Assembly (NCBI GenBank): GCA_023263695.1
Contig: JALQUZ010000004.1
Coordinates: forward strand, 1 to 56,281
DNA from: Ilumatobacteraceae bacterium
GTDB taxonomy: Bacteria; Actinomycetota; Acidimicrobiia; Acidimicrobiales; Ilumatobacteraceae
DNA length: 56,281 nucleotides
Direction of reading: 5' to 3'
Within the stretch, counting starts at the first letter, position 1. Each line of letters begins with the position of its first letter. Shown in pieces: positions 42,343 through 50,902 of the stretch. The notes beneath the pieces were generated by a model. The model searched no databases and was not told the origin of the DNA. It was given only the letters and a program-made list of their open reading frames with translations. Position numbers and translations under genes: made by a program.

Positions 42343-43595
42343 TCTTCCTGGCGGAAGCCCCATTCAACGCCCTGCGGGGTGTCACGCACTTCGACGTTGA
42401 TTTCTGCGAATCGATCGCGAATCATGTCGGACAAATCAAATCGCTTATCGGCACGTACTTGCGCACGAAGATCAAGCAGAATTTGCACGAACGGCCCAAC
42501 CACTTCTCGCGGGTCGCGCAACCCGCCCGTTGCTGCGCCTGCAAGACGTGTCACCATGCTGCGCAATACGCTGCGCGCATACTCTGCATCGGTGCTTTGC
42601 AACGTGTCTGCAGACCAACCGGCAATTGCATCATCTAACTCCAGCGCAGCACGTGCTGCAGCATCTGCATTACCCTCAGTAAGCGCAGCAGCAAATGCAT
42701 CATTGAGTCGATCAGTTGCCTGGCGCAAGTTGCTATCAACCGTTTCAACCGCCGTCGGTACTGAAGAAGGAATTGCAGCGACTGTTGAAGCAACTGCATC
42801 CGACCATGGGTTACGCAGGCGATCAATGGAGAACACTTCACCACTTGCAATTTCGGTAGTAGTTCCGCGCAACCGCAGACTCACCACTCCCTTGCCCACC
42901 ACTGTTGCAGAATTTGCATCGAGGTCAAGCATGATGCCTGTGTGTTCATCTACTCCCAACACGTATACGTCGTCTGGAAGCTCAGTTTCCATGACCGATA
43001 GTCGACGCTCGCCCATGTAACAAAAACGCGTGTCGTGATGCCCACCTTCGGCATTGTTGTAATGCGGAATAACAACCGCATTAACGCCAATTTCGCCGAG
43101 AATATTCAAGCCCTCTAACCAATATGGGTTTGCACCGGCCTTATAAATTTCGTACACAGGAAGCGTGTATCTGCCAAGTGTGAGAGCAGCGGCAGATGCA
43201 AATGTCACGACCCCACCATCACGTAATTTCTTTACCAACAATCCAGCAAGTGGGCTTCCACTCCATTGACGCAGTGCATACGTTGGAGAACCCGGGCCTG
43301 CAAATACATAATGAGCATCTGCAACCAGTTGCAAACCACGCTCAACAGTCAACGCATCTGTCTCTACTAATTGAGTCAGCCCGGCGACATCGAGCTTCAT
43401 ATTGATACTGGTGTTGAAATACTCCACTGCTTTTGAAGCAAGTTCAGGTGCGTTTTCTTGAAACCCGTACGGCGTGTCGAGCAGTGTTGCACGCGCATTG
43501 GTTGGCAACATGCGTGAAATGAGACGATGAGTTGGCACCATGGTCGGCGCAGTTTCGCCAGAGCCCATAATGACCAAAATACGTGGAATCGTCAT
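42339..43595 (-). CDS. Cyanophycinase-like (class I GATase-like) protein with CysS-type C-terminus
   Basis: 418-residue protein from ATG 43595. The N-terminal two thirds is a peptidase-S51/cyanophycinase-like domain: starts IPRILVIMGSGETAPTMV, has VFAGPGSPTYALRQW and the nucleophile-elbow-like TFASAAALTLGR. The last ~110 residues are helical and end with LRAQVRADKRFDLSDMIRDR followed by NVEVRDTPQGVEWG, matching the C-terminal anticodon-region domain of cysteinyl-tRNA synthetase. No catalytic synthetase domain is present. The ATG overlaps the hydrolase stop (ATGA). Confidence 0.82.
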   Translation of the reverse strand: MTIPRILVIMGSGETAPTMVPTHRLISRMLPTNARATLLDTPYGFQENAPELASKAVEYFNTSINMKLDVAGLTQLVETDALTVERGLQLVADAHYVFAGPGSPTYALRQWSGSPLAGLLVKKLRDGGVVTFASAAALTLGRYTLPVYEIYKAGANPYWLEGLNILGEIGVNAVVIPHYNNAEGGHHDTRFCYMGERRLSVMETELPDDVYVLGVDEHTGIMLDLDANSATVVGKGVVSLRLRGTTTEIASGEVFSIDRLRNPWSDAVASTVAAIPSSVPTAVETVDSNLRQATDRLNDAFAAALTEGNADAAARAALELDDAIAGWSADTLQSTDAEYARSVLRSMVTRLAGAATGGLRDPREVVGPFVQILLDLRAQVRADKRFDLSDMIRDRFAEINVEVRDTPQGVEWGFRQED

Positions 43596-44476
43596 GAAAA
43601 AAACCCATCTGTTGTTGCTGTATGCACCACTTGCGCAAAACGCACAGGGTGCTGTGCATGCAAGTCGTGATCTGCAGGACTGAACCATTCAACCCGAACT
43701 GTTGGCACATTGTGCAGTGCGTGTTCTACTGCGTGGCGTTTTGTTTCTGAAAACACGCCGCCCGGGCCTTCTGCGGGAACAAACATCACCGGCACCGCGA
43801 TGTCGTTATATATATGTGTCGGTTTGTGTTCCCATAATCCACGCAACACCATGAGATGACGCTCCAACGTAAGCCACGGGCGAATAGTTCCATCAGGCAG
43901 GTGTTCGAAATTGGCCATTGAGCCGTCTATGCCTGTCTTTGGCCAATCAGGATGTGCACCTTCCATATATCCGCGCATCCGCGAAACAGGAGTTCCCAAT
44001 AAATTTGGTGGACGTAGTGCAAGTGAACACTCTTCCCATTGTGGAAAATGTGTTTGTAGTTCTAAGAATCCACCGTCAACAGCGACAACCCCGCGAACGA
44101 GTTCGGGGTGAACATGTGCAAGCTCAACAACCACGTTGCCGCCCCAGGATTGACCGATAACAACAGGTCGCTCGTAACCATCTACGGCAAGGTTGCGCAA
44201 TACGCCAACAACATCATTCGTCACCGACTCCATGTCGTATCCACTATCTGGCTTTTCACTCAAACCGTGACCACGTAAATCAATTGCCACCACCGCATGG
44301 CCAAGGGCAACAAACTCAAGTGCCGCGCCTTCCCACAACATTGCGTTTGAGGCCAACCCATGAATGAGTACCAGCGGAGCAAATGCCGAGTCTGAGGGAT
44401 TCCCCCATCGCACCGTACGCAACGCAACTCCCGTGCCAGCATCAACCATCACGGTGGTGTGCTCAACAGAATTCAT
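43592..44476 (-). CDS. Alpha/beta hydrolase
   Basis: 294-residue hydrolase from ATG 44476 (an open frame extends to 44503). Oxyanion-hole LIHGLASNAMLWEG, nucleophile elbow GQSWGG and final histidine in SPADHDLHAQHP are intact; the acid is probably in VMFVPAEGPGG or nearby. The nucleophile is Ser, in contrast to the dehalogenase. Substrate unknown. It diverges by 26 bases from the second sulfatase gene. Confidence 0.88.
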   Translation of the reverse strand: MNSVEHTTVMVDAGTGVALRTVRWGNPSDSAFAPLVLIHGLASNAMLWEGAALEFVALGHAVVAIDLRGHGLSEKPDSGYDMESVTNDVVGVLRNLAVDGYERPVVIGQSWGGNVVVELAHVHPELVRGVVAVDGGFLELQTHFPQWEECSLALRPPNLLGTPVSRMRGYMEGAHPDWPKTGIDGSMANFEHLPDGTIRPWLTLERHLMVLRGLWEHKPTHIYNDIAVPVMFVPAEGPGGVFSETKRHAVEHALHNVPTVRVEWFSPADHDLHAQHPVRFAQVVHTATTDGFFS

Positions 44477-44502
44477 AGCAATCACACTACGCTTCACAGT
44501 CA

Positions 44503-45960
44503 ATGAAGCCGAATGTCCTGCTCATAACTTTGGATCAATTTCGTGCAGATTGTTTGTCCATTGCAGGCCATCCACTCGTTCGAACACCAAATCTCGATCG
44601 CCTTGCAAAGCAAGGCGTTCGACTTACTCAGCATTACAGCCAATGTGCGCCATGCAGCCCTGGGCGAGCAAGTTTGTATACCGGCATGTATCAAATGAAT
44701 CATCGCGTTGTCGCCAATGGCACACCACTCGATGGACGATTCGACAATGTTGCATTACTTGCTCAACGTGCCGGTTATTCACCTGTGCTGTTTGGATACA
44801 CCGACCAAGCAATTGACCCACGAGATATTGCAGACCCCAACGATTCTCGATTGAACACGTACGAGGAAGTGCTTCCAGGTTTTGACTGCAAACTTTTTCT
44901 TCCCGAACCGCACACATTGTGGATCGAACATCTTCGTGCTAGTGGTTTTGAAGTTCCCATGAATGCGCAACAAGCATTACTCGGCGAACCATCGCGTCCT
45001 GCAGAATTCGGAATGTCAGCGTTTCTTACCGATCACTTCCTTACGTGGTTGCGCGAACAAGAAGGACCTTGGTTTGCACACGCCAGTTACCTTCGCCCGC
45101 ACCCTCCGTATTCCGCTGCAGGCAAATGGTCAACGGCATACGACCCAGCAGATGTCCCAATGCCAATTAGCCCGTCAGATGAACGTCATCCATTTCACGA
45201 TTTCTCATTGCAAATTCCTGGCGCCGCAGCGCCAACTGACGAGTCGGAAATTCGGCACATGATTTCGCAGTACTACGGCATGATCGGTGATGTTGATGAA
45301 CAACTTGGTCGCGTGTGGGACACCTTGGTCGAACTTGGCATGTGGGAAAACACCGTCATCATCGTGACTGCAGATCATGGTGAACAGTTAGGCGATCATG
45401 GTCTGAAAGAAAAACTGGGATTCTTCGATCAGAGCTATCACATTCTTGGAATCGTTCGTGACCCTCAGCATTCGTCACAACATGGAACTGAAGTCGTGAA
45501 GTTCACCGAGAATGTGGACATTGTGCCAACCATTGCCGAAGTACTTGGCCAACCCGTACCAAAACAATGTGACGGATTACCACTCACTCCGTTTTTGCGC
45601 GGCGAACCACCTCCCCAATGGAGAGAAGCTGCATCGTACGAATACGACTGGCGTCACTATTTCATTCGTATGGGCGAACGGAATTGGCCGTGGGATCAAC
45701 GACTAGAGAAACAAAATCTTGCTGTTCAACGCTACGACGACAAGGCATACGTGCAATTCGGTGATGGAACTTGGTTGGCATTTGATCTTGCTGCCGACCC
45801 AACATGGCGCACCACGTTTACCGATCCGTCACGAGTGCTCACCATGGTGCAAGACATGTTGGTATGGCGCTCACGTCACACCAACCGTGATCTCACCGGC
45901 ATGCTCATGGAAGACGGTGGCATTGGCGAATGGCCACCGGGAGTACACTGGCGTAGCTAA
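44503..45960 (+). CDS. Sulfatase / phosphonate monoester hydrolase-like enzyme
   Basis: 485-residue alkaline-phosphatase-superfamily enzyme. Formylglycine motif C51-S-P-G-R55 in APCSPGRASLYTGM; D11 and the TADHGEQLGDHG segment bind the metal ion. The start NVLLITLDQFRADCLSI and overall length resemble the phosphonate monoester hydrolase/arylsulfatase group. No signal peptide is seen. Like the larger sulfatase, it needs an activating formylglycine-generating enzyme. Close divergent spacing with the hydrolase suggests shared control. Confidence 0.88.
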   Translation: MKPNVLLITLDQFRADCLSIAGHPLVRTPNLDRLAKQGVRLTQHYSQCAPCSPGRASLYTGMYQMNHRVVANGTPLDGRFDNVALLAQRAGYSPVLFGYTDQAIDPRDIADPNDSRLNTYEEVLPGFDCKLFLPEPHTLWIEHLRASGFEVPMNAQQALLGEPSRPAEFGMSAFLTDHFLTWLREQEGPWFAHASYLRPHPPYSAAGKWSTAYDPADVPMPISPSDERHPFHDFSLQIPGAAAPTDESEIRHMISQYYGMIGDVDEQLGRVWDTLVELGMWENTVIIVTADHGEQLGDHGLKEKLGFFDQSYHILGIVRDPQHSSQHGTEVVKFTENVDIVPTIAEVLGQPVPKQCDGLPLTPFLRGEPPPQWREAASYEYDWRHYFIRMGERNWPWDQRLEKQNLAVQRYDDKAYVQFGDGTWLAFDLAADPTWRTTFTDPSRVLTMVQDMLVWRSRHTNRDLTGMLMEDGGIGEWPPGVHWRS

Positions 45961-45991
45961 TTTTTGGCTTTAAACAGAAAGACCCCCTCAC

Positions 45992-48274
45992 ATGCTCGCT
46001 GCTCTCGCTCGTTTTAGTGTTCGTCATCGCCGAATTATGGTGTTCGGAATTTGGATACCCCTACTGGTAATCGTTGGCATGCTGTCAGGAAAGTTGGGTA
46101 GCGACTTCAGCACCCAATTCGAACTTCCCAAGAGCGAAGCAAACGACGTACAGAAATTGCTTGAGGCAAGCAGCCCAGAAAAGGCTGGCTTCTCCGGTGA
46201 AATTGTGTTCTCATCGGCAAATGGAGTGAACTCCGATGATGTTGTTGCAGCACTCACACCATTTTTTGACAACGTTGAATCGCTTCCAGGCGTAACCGTT
46301 ACATCACCATTCAGCGAAACAGCGAAGGGGCAAATTAACCAAGCTGGTACAACTGGATTCGCGTCAATTGATGTATCGCTTCGTTCGCAGACAGAAATCA
46401 TGTCGTTATCGACTCAAATCCAAGACATGGGAAAAGCCGTACACATTGATGGTTTGAAAATGGAATACGGCGGAAACGTATTTGCTGGATTCGAAATGCC
46501 GGCCTCCGAAATTTATGGATTACTCGCCGCAATGATCATTCTGGTTCTTGCATTTGGTTCAGTGCTTGCAATGGGTCTACCAATTGGCACCGCACTCATT
46601 GGCCTCGGAGTGGGCTCGTCTCTTGCCATCATCTTGAGCCACGTGGTTCCGATGCCTGACTTCACCACTTCGCTTGTGGCCATGATTGGCCTTGGTGTGG
46701 GCATTGACTATGCATTGTTCATTGTTACGCGTTATCGCGAAGGCTTAGCCGAAGGTCTCACCGTTGAAGAAGCGGTAATCGACGCAGTTGACACCTCTGG
46801 TCGCGCCGTCATATTCGCGGGAATCACCGTCATCATTTCCCTACTCGGATTGTTCGTCATGGGCCTCGCCTTTGCACGTGGCCTTGCAATTGGCGCGGTT
46901 GTTGGCGTACTCATCATGATGCTTGCTTCCATTACGTTGTTGCCTTCGTTGCTCGCAATGGTGAAGCACCGCATTGGCGTAACTACTTGGGCAGCTCTCG
47001 GATCTCTTATTGCTTTCATCGTTTCTGCCCTCCTAGCGGTCATCACAAAAACGCCAGTGTTCGCTGTGATTGGTGTAGTTGCAGTGCTGGTCATCACTGC
47101 ACTCAGCTTTGCCATTAAGCCAATGCGCGGGCACATTCCGCACCGTACCCCTAAGGCCAAAGAGCTCACGTTCTGGTACCGCTGGAGCCGCTTTATTCAG
47201 CGCCGACCATGGACCGCAGCGCTCAGCGCAACTGCAATTTTGCTCGTCCTCGCTGCTCCGTTGACTTCAATTCGCTTAGGTTTTGGCGACAACGGAAACG
47301 CTCCCGAATCGACCACGGTTCGACGCGCATATGACATGTTGGCTGACGGTTTTGGTCCAGGTTTCAACGGACCACTGTTCATCACTGTGCAAGGTGATGC
47401 AGCTAAAACTCCGGAAGCTTTGCAGAGTTTTGTAAACACCTTGAAGGCCACTGAAGGTGTTGCATTCGCTCAAGGAATGCCTGCTTCGCAAGATGGAAGT
47501 CTTTCACTGGTCATGGCCTATCCAACAACTTCACCGCAAGATGCAAAGACCGAAGCACTCATTCGTAACTTGCGCTCAAACATCATTCCGAAAACAGGTG
47601 TTGAAGCAAAGGTCGGTGGCTTTACTGCTGCGGGCGTGGACTTCGCAGACTCCATCGGTAGTCGAATGCCGTATTTGTTCCTTGGTGTGCTTTCGCTTTC
47701 GTTCCTCCTGCTCATGGCAGTGTTCCGCAGTTTGCTCGTTCCACTGAAAGCAGTCATCATGAACTTGCTTTCTATTGGTGCTGCATATGGCGTCATCGTT
47801 GCAATCTTCCAATGGGGCTGGGGTATGAATTTGATTGGTGTTGGCAAAGCTGGCCCAATCGAAAGCTGGGCACCCATGATGTTGTTCGCCATCGTGTTTG
47901 GTTTGTCCATGGACTACGAGGTGTTCTTGCTCTCGCGAGTGAAAGAGGAATACGACCGCACGGGTAATAATGCCACTGCAGTCGCCGATGGACTCACTGC
48001 AACCGCACGAGTCATCACTGCTGCAGCGCTCATCATGGTGTGCGTGTTCTCGGCATTCGTGCTTGGATACGACCGTCAGTTGAAGCTGTTCGGACTCGGC
48101 CTTGCGCTTGCAGTATTTATTGATGCAACGCTTGTGCGTATGGTGCTCGTACCAGCAACCATGGAACTACTTGGCGATCGAAACTGGTGGATTCCAGCCT
48201 GGATTAATCGCGTGCTACCAAAGATTGACGTTGAAGGTCATCATGTTGTGCACTCAGAAGAGGCTCATAGCTAA
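45992..48274 (+). CDS. MMPL family transporter (RND superfamily)
   Basis: 760-residue membrane protein with two MMPL halves, each with a large extracytoplasmic loop and helices: the first includes GVGIDYALFIVTRYREGL, the second GLSMDYEVFLLSRVKEEYD. These GxxxDY motifs carry the proton-relay residues. MmpL-type proteins export lipids or siderophores in mycobacteria; YdfJ-like ones export drugs. The position near a P450 and lipases suggests export of a lipid-like product, but that is inference. 31 bases after the sulfatase. Confidence 0.92.
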   Translation: MLAALARFSVRHRRIMVFGIWIPLLVIVGMLSGKLGSDFSTQFELPKSEANDVQKLLEASSPEKAGFSGEIVFSSANGVNSDDVVAALTPFFDNVESLPGVTVTSPFSETAKGQINQAGTTGFASIDVSLRSQTEIMSLSTQIQDMGKAVHIDGLKMEYGGNVFAGFEMPASEIYGLLAAMIILVLAFGSVLAMGLPIGTALIGLGVGSSLAIILSHVVPMPDFTTSLVAMIGLGVGIDYALFIVTRYREGLAEGLTVEEAVIDAVDTSGRAVIFAGITVIISLLGLFVMGLAFARGLAIGAVVGVLIMMLASITLLPSLLAMVKHRIGVTTWAALGSLIAFIVSALLAVITKTPVFAVIGVVAVLVITALSFAIKPMRGHIPHRTPKAKELTFWYRWSRFIQRRPWTAALSATAILLVLAAPLTSIRLGFGDNGNAPESTTVRRAYDMLADGFGPGFNGPLFITVQGDAAKTPEALQSFVNTLKATEGVAFAQGMPASQDGSLSLVMAYPTTSPQDAKTEALIRNLRSNIIPKTGVEAKVGGFTAAGVDFADSIGSRMPYLFLGVLSLSFLLLMAVFRSLLVPLKAVIMNLLSIGAAYGVIVAIFQWGWGMNLIGVGKAGPIESWAPMMLFAIVFGLSMDYEVFLLSRVKEEYDRTGNNATAVADGLTATARVITAAALIMVCVFSAFVLGYDRQLKLFGLGLALAVFIDATLVRMVLVPATMELLGDRNWWIPAWINRVLPKIDVEGHHVVHSEEAHS

Positions 48275-48281
48275 ATCCGAA

Positions 48282-49490
48282 TTAAAACTTCACCATGCAA
48301 CTGCGTGGGCCGTGCACTTGACCGCCGGCCCATGTAACGCTTGACGGGTCTACTAGTTCAAACTCGGGAATTCTCTTCAGCCACGTTTGTAACGCAACAC
48401 GAACTTCCAAGCGAGCAAGGTTGCTACCAGCGCAGCGGTGAATGCCAGAGCCAAACGCAACATGGCGGTTATGTTCGCGATCCAAAATCACTTCATCCGG
48501 ATTCTCGAACTGACGCGGGTCGCGGTTAGCGGCTGGGAAAGCCATCAATACCCTGTCGCCCGCCTTCATTGGACAGCCCTGAAACTCAATGTCGCGATCG
48601 ACAATGCGAGCCATGGTTACTGGTGCATACACGCGCAACAATTCCTCAATGGCTGTTGGCCATAGATCATCATTTTCGCGCAATTGCTTGCGGTGTTCTG
48701 GGTGTTGGGCCATGTGCCACATAACAGAACCAATTGCCGACCATGTGGTGTCAATGCCTGCAACGAGCATCAGGTTGCACACGCCAAGAACGTATTCAAT
48801 AGGCACTTTCTTGCCTTCAACTTCGGTATTCATCAATTCCGAAATCAAGTCATTTTCGCGTGGGTTGGTTTTACGATCCTCAACTTGGGCAAGAAAGTAC
48901 TCAATAATCGCTAAACGACTGCGCTTGCGCAATTCCAAGTCGTGCATGTTTTCCAATACGCCACGAACCCAGCCGGTAAACGTTTCCTCCATGTCGAGAG
49001 GCACGCCGAGCATGTTGGAAATGACTCGTACAGGAATGTGTTGCGCATAGTCCGCAGCAGCATCTGCTGTTCCCTTATCAATGAACTCATCAATTAATGC
49101 ATTACATAAGTCGCGAGTGCTCTGTTCATACTTCGCGACAGCTTGTGGAGCGAAAATAGGAAGAATCAAACGTCGATGCCAATGATGATCTGGTGGATCC
49201 GAAGTAATGGGAGGTGCAGCAACGCCGCCGTAAGCACCTTCGGCTTGTCCTGGAGGCGGAGGCATCACCAAAATTCCACGCGAGGTAAACACTTCGTACT
49301 CTTGCGCTAAGGCAACTACGTCTTCGTAGCGTGTTGGCAACCACGAACCTTCATAACGGTCGGTGTGCGCAATTGGACATTCTGATTCACGAATTTCGCT
49401 ATATCCGGGATACGGATTGGCGACAAAGCCCGGTTCAAAAATGTCGTAGTCGGTAAGCAGACTCTCGACTGGTTTACGTGTGTCGGTCAT
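48282..49490 (-). CDS. Cytochrome P450
   Basis: 402-residue monooxygenase from ATG 49490 with GGGG ribosome site just upstream. I-helix AGIDTTWSAI, ExxR in EELLRVYAPV, and the haem loop FGSGIHRCAGSNLARLE with C353. Length and ERR triad are those of bacterial class I P450s needing ferredoxin and reductase. The dedicated ferredoxin is the preceding gene. It shares features with actinobacterial CYP families that use terpene- or lipid-like substrates; the family cannot be fixed by eye. Confidence 0.93.
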   Translation of the reverse strand: MTDTRKPVESLLTDYDIFEPGFVANPYPGYSEIRESECPIAHTDRYEGSWLPTRYEDVVALAQEYEVFTSRGILVMPPPPGQAEGAYGGVAAPPITSDPPDHHWHRRLILPIFAPQAVAKYEQSTRDLCNALIDEFIDKGTADAAADYAQHIPVRVISNMLGVPLDMEETFTGWVRGVLENMHDLELRKRSRLAIIEYFLAQVEDRKTNPRENDLISELMNTEVEGKKVPIEYVLGVCNLMLVAGIDTTWSAIGSVMWHMAQHPEHRKQLRENDDLWPTAIEELLRVYAPVTMARIVDRDIEFQGCPMKAGDRVLMAFPAANRDPRQFENPDEVILDREHNRHVAFGSGIHRCAGSNLARLEVRVALQTWLKRIPEFELVDPSSVTWAGGQVHGPRSCMVKF

Positions 49491-49509
49491 AACGAACCCC
49501 CCAAGTTCA

Positions 49510-49704
49510 CTATTCGCTAATAATGATTGCGCGCTCCGGGCAATTAGCCTCGGCACGACGCGCTTTGCCTTCAAGCTCAGCGGGAATATCACCAGCAATC
49601 AATACCGTTGCATTACCCAATTCGTCGCTTCCAAATACTTCTGGTGCGGCAATGGCACACATTTGATGGCCGTGGCATGAGCCCATATCTACAGAAACTT
49701 TCAT
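49510..49704 (-). CDS. Single-cluster ferredoxin of the P450 system (His variant)
   Basis: 64-residue ferredoxin from ATG 49704 (GTG 49710 also possible). Cluster ligands C10 and C16 and C55-P56 are present; the second position, usually Cys or Ala, is H13 in SCHGHQMC. P450-linked 3Fe-4S ferredoxins in mycobacteria show such CxxHxxC...CP variants. It lies 19 bases upstream of the P450 gene on the same strand and is its likely electron donor; no ferredoxin reductase is in the window. Confidence 0.9.
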   Translation of the reverse strand: MKVSVDMGSCHGHQMCAIAAPEVFGSDELGNATVLIAGDIPAELEGKARRAEANCPERAIIISE

Positions 49705-49748
49705 ACCCACAGACTAACGATTACGCCATTGGCGCAGTGTGTCGGAGA

Positions 49749-50225
49749 TCAGCTGACAACGAATGAAGTATGCATTCCTGCGGCATAGTGGCCGGGAAGA
49801 TTGCACACCAACTGGTAGTTACCTGGCTTCAGGTTGAGCACTAGTAACTCAGTCGTTCCAGGCTTAAATTCTCCAATTTCATCAATGACTTCAAGGCCTG
49901 GGGAAGGTTCTGCAAAGTGGTCGCCATCGAGGGTGATTTTGCCATCAAGGATGTCGGTCTTGACTACGAGAAACTCGTGTCCAATTGTTCCATTATTTGA
50001 CACAGTGAATTTCACCTCACCTGCAGTCGCAGTGTTAGGCGACACTGACACTTTCCATTCCTGCAAAGTGCCACTAATAAAGTTGCCATCATTTGCGGTA
50101 GATCCACCTGCAGCTGCTTCGGCAGCCGCGCTACCCGCTGCATCGGGTGCATCGGCTGCACAGCCCATCGTTACCGTTGACAAAATCGCGATAACTCCAC
50201 ATGCGCGAATCATTGACTTTCGCAA
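49749..50225 (-). CDS. Cupredoxin-like lipoprotein
   Basis: 158-residue exported blue-copper-like protein. Signal with lipobox-like TMGC (C22), an Ala/Gly/Ser linker, then a plastocyanin fold. Type I copper ligands are H83 (IGHEFLVV), C141, H146 and M151 (CNLPGHYAAGM). Would shuttle electrons on the outer face of the membrane or store copper. It lies 44 bases upstream of the ferredoxin gene on the same strand, so the three may share a transcript. Confidence 0.85.
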   Translation of the reverse strand: MRKSMIRACGVIAILSTVTMGCAADAPDAAGSAAAEAAAGGSTANDGNFISGTLQEWKVSVSPNTATAGEVKFTVSNNGTIGHEFLVVKTDILDGKITLDGDHFAEPSPGLEVIDEIGEFKPGTTELLVLNLKPGNYQLVCNLPGHYAAGMHTSFVVS

Positions 50226-50273
50226 AAGTTCCCCCGTTTAACCAGCTGCCGACCTGCTGATTAGCATCACTAT

Positions 50274-50900
50274 ATGCCAAACCTGGATGCGATAGTCGCG
50301 TTTGCGATCGCATCCTTGGCACTGCTCATCATTCCTGGACCTGCAGTTCTCTATGTCATTAACCGCAGTATTTCCGATGGTCGAAGCACCGCACTTGCTG
50401 CGGTTGCAGGTTTAGAAATTGGCAACTTCATGCACGTTGTTGCCGCAACGCTTGGCCTTTCGGCAGTCATTGCGGCATCTGCAACCGCATTTGGCGTGGT
50501 GAAGTGGATCGGCGCAGGGTATTTGATCTACACCGGTATTCGAACACTGTCACGTAAACCTGCAGCATTCAATCAAGAACAGAAAACTCTGACGCGGCGC
50601 AAAAGCTTTACTCAGGGAATTGTTGTCAATACGTTCAACCCAAAAGTTGCTTTGTTCTTTCTTTCGTTTCTTCCTCAGTTCATTGACACTGAAAAAGGCA
50701 CAACGGCATTGCAGTCACTGGTTCTCGGATCAATATTTGTTCTTTTAGGAATGTGCTCCGACGGACTTTATGCAGTTCTTGCGAGCGCATTGCGTGGCCC
50801 GCTACTTCGCGGTAAATCACTTCCATTCGTACAGCGATACGTTGCAGGAAGCGTGTTTGTACTACTTGGAGTAATTGCAGCTTCAACAACAAGGTCGTAA
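50274..50900 (+). CDS. LysE/RhtB family exporter
   Basis: 208-residue amino-acid-type exporter. Six membrane segments; IIPGPAVLYVINRSISDGR is the N-terminal signature and GIVVNTFNPKVALFFLSFLP the second conserved segment. It precedes a homocysteine-methyltransferase-like gene with a two-base gap; export of methionine or a related compound is possible, unproven. Confidence 0.9.
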   Translation: MPNLDAIVAFAIASLALLIIPGPAVLYVINRSISDGRSTALAAVAGLEIGNFMHVVAATLGLSAVIAASATAFGVVKWIGAGYLIYTGIRTLSRKPAAFNQEQKTLTRRKSFTQGIVVNTFNPKVALFFLSFLPQFIDTEKGTTALQSLVLGSIFVLLGMCSDGLYAVLASALRGPLLRGKSLPFVQRYVAGSVFVLLGVIAASTTRS

Positions 50901-50902
50901 CC

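Noticed and set aside
42344-42357. CTTCC-TGGC-GGAAG hairpin at the MBL/cyanophycinase junction
   Set aside because: Only five base pairs and no T-run; may be chance at a convergent overlap.
42379-43020. 213-residue plus-strand ORF opposite the cyanophycinase-like gene
   Set aside because: Ser/Arg/Ala-rich low-complexity product in the antisense shadow of a coherent protein with recognisable domains.
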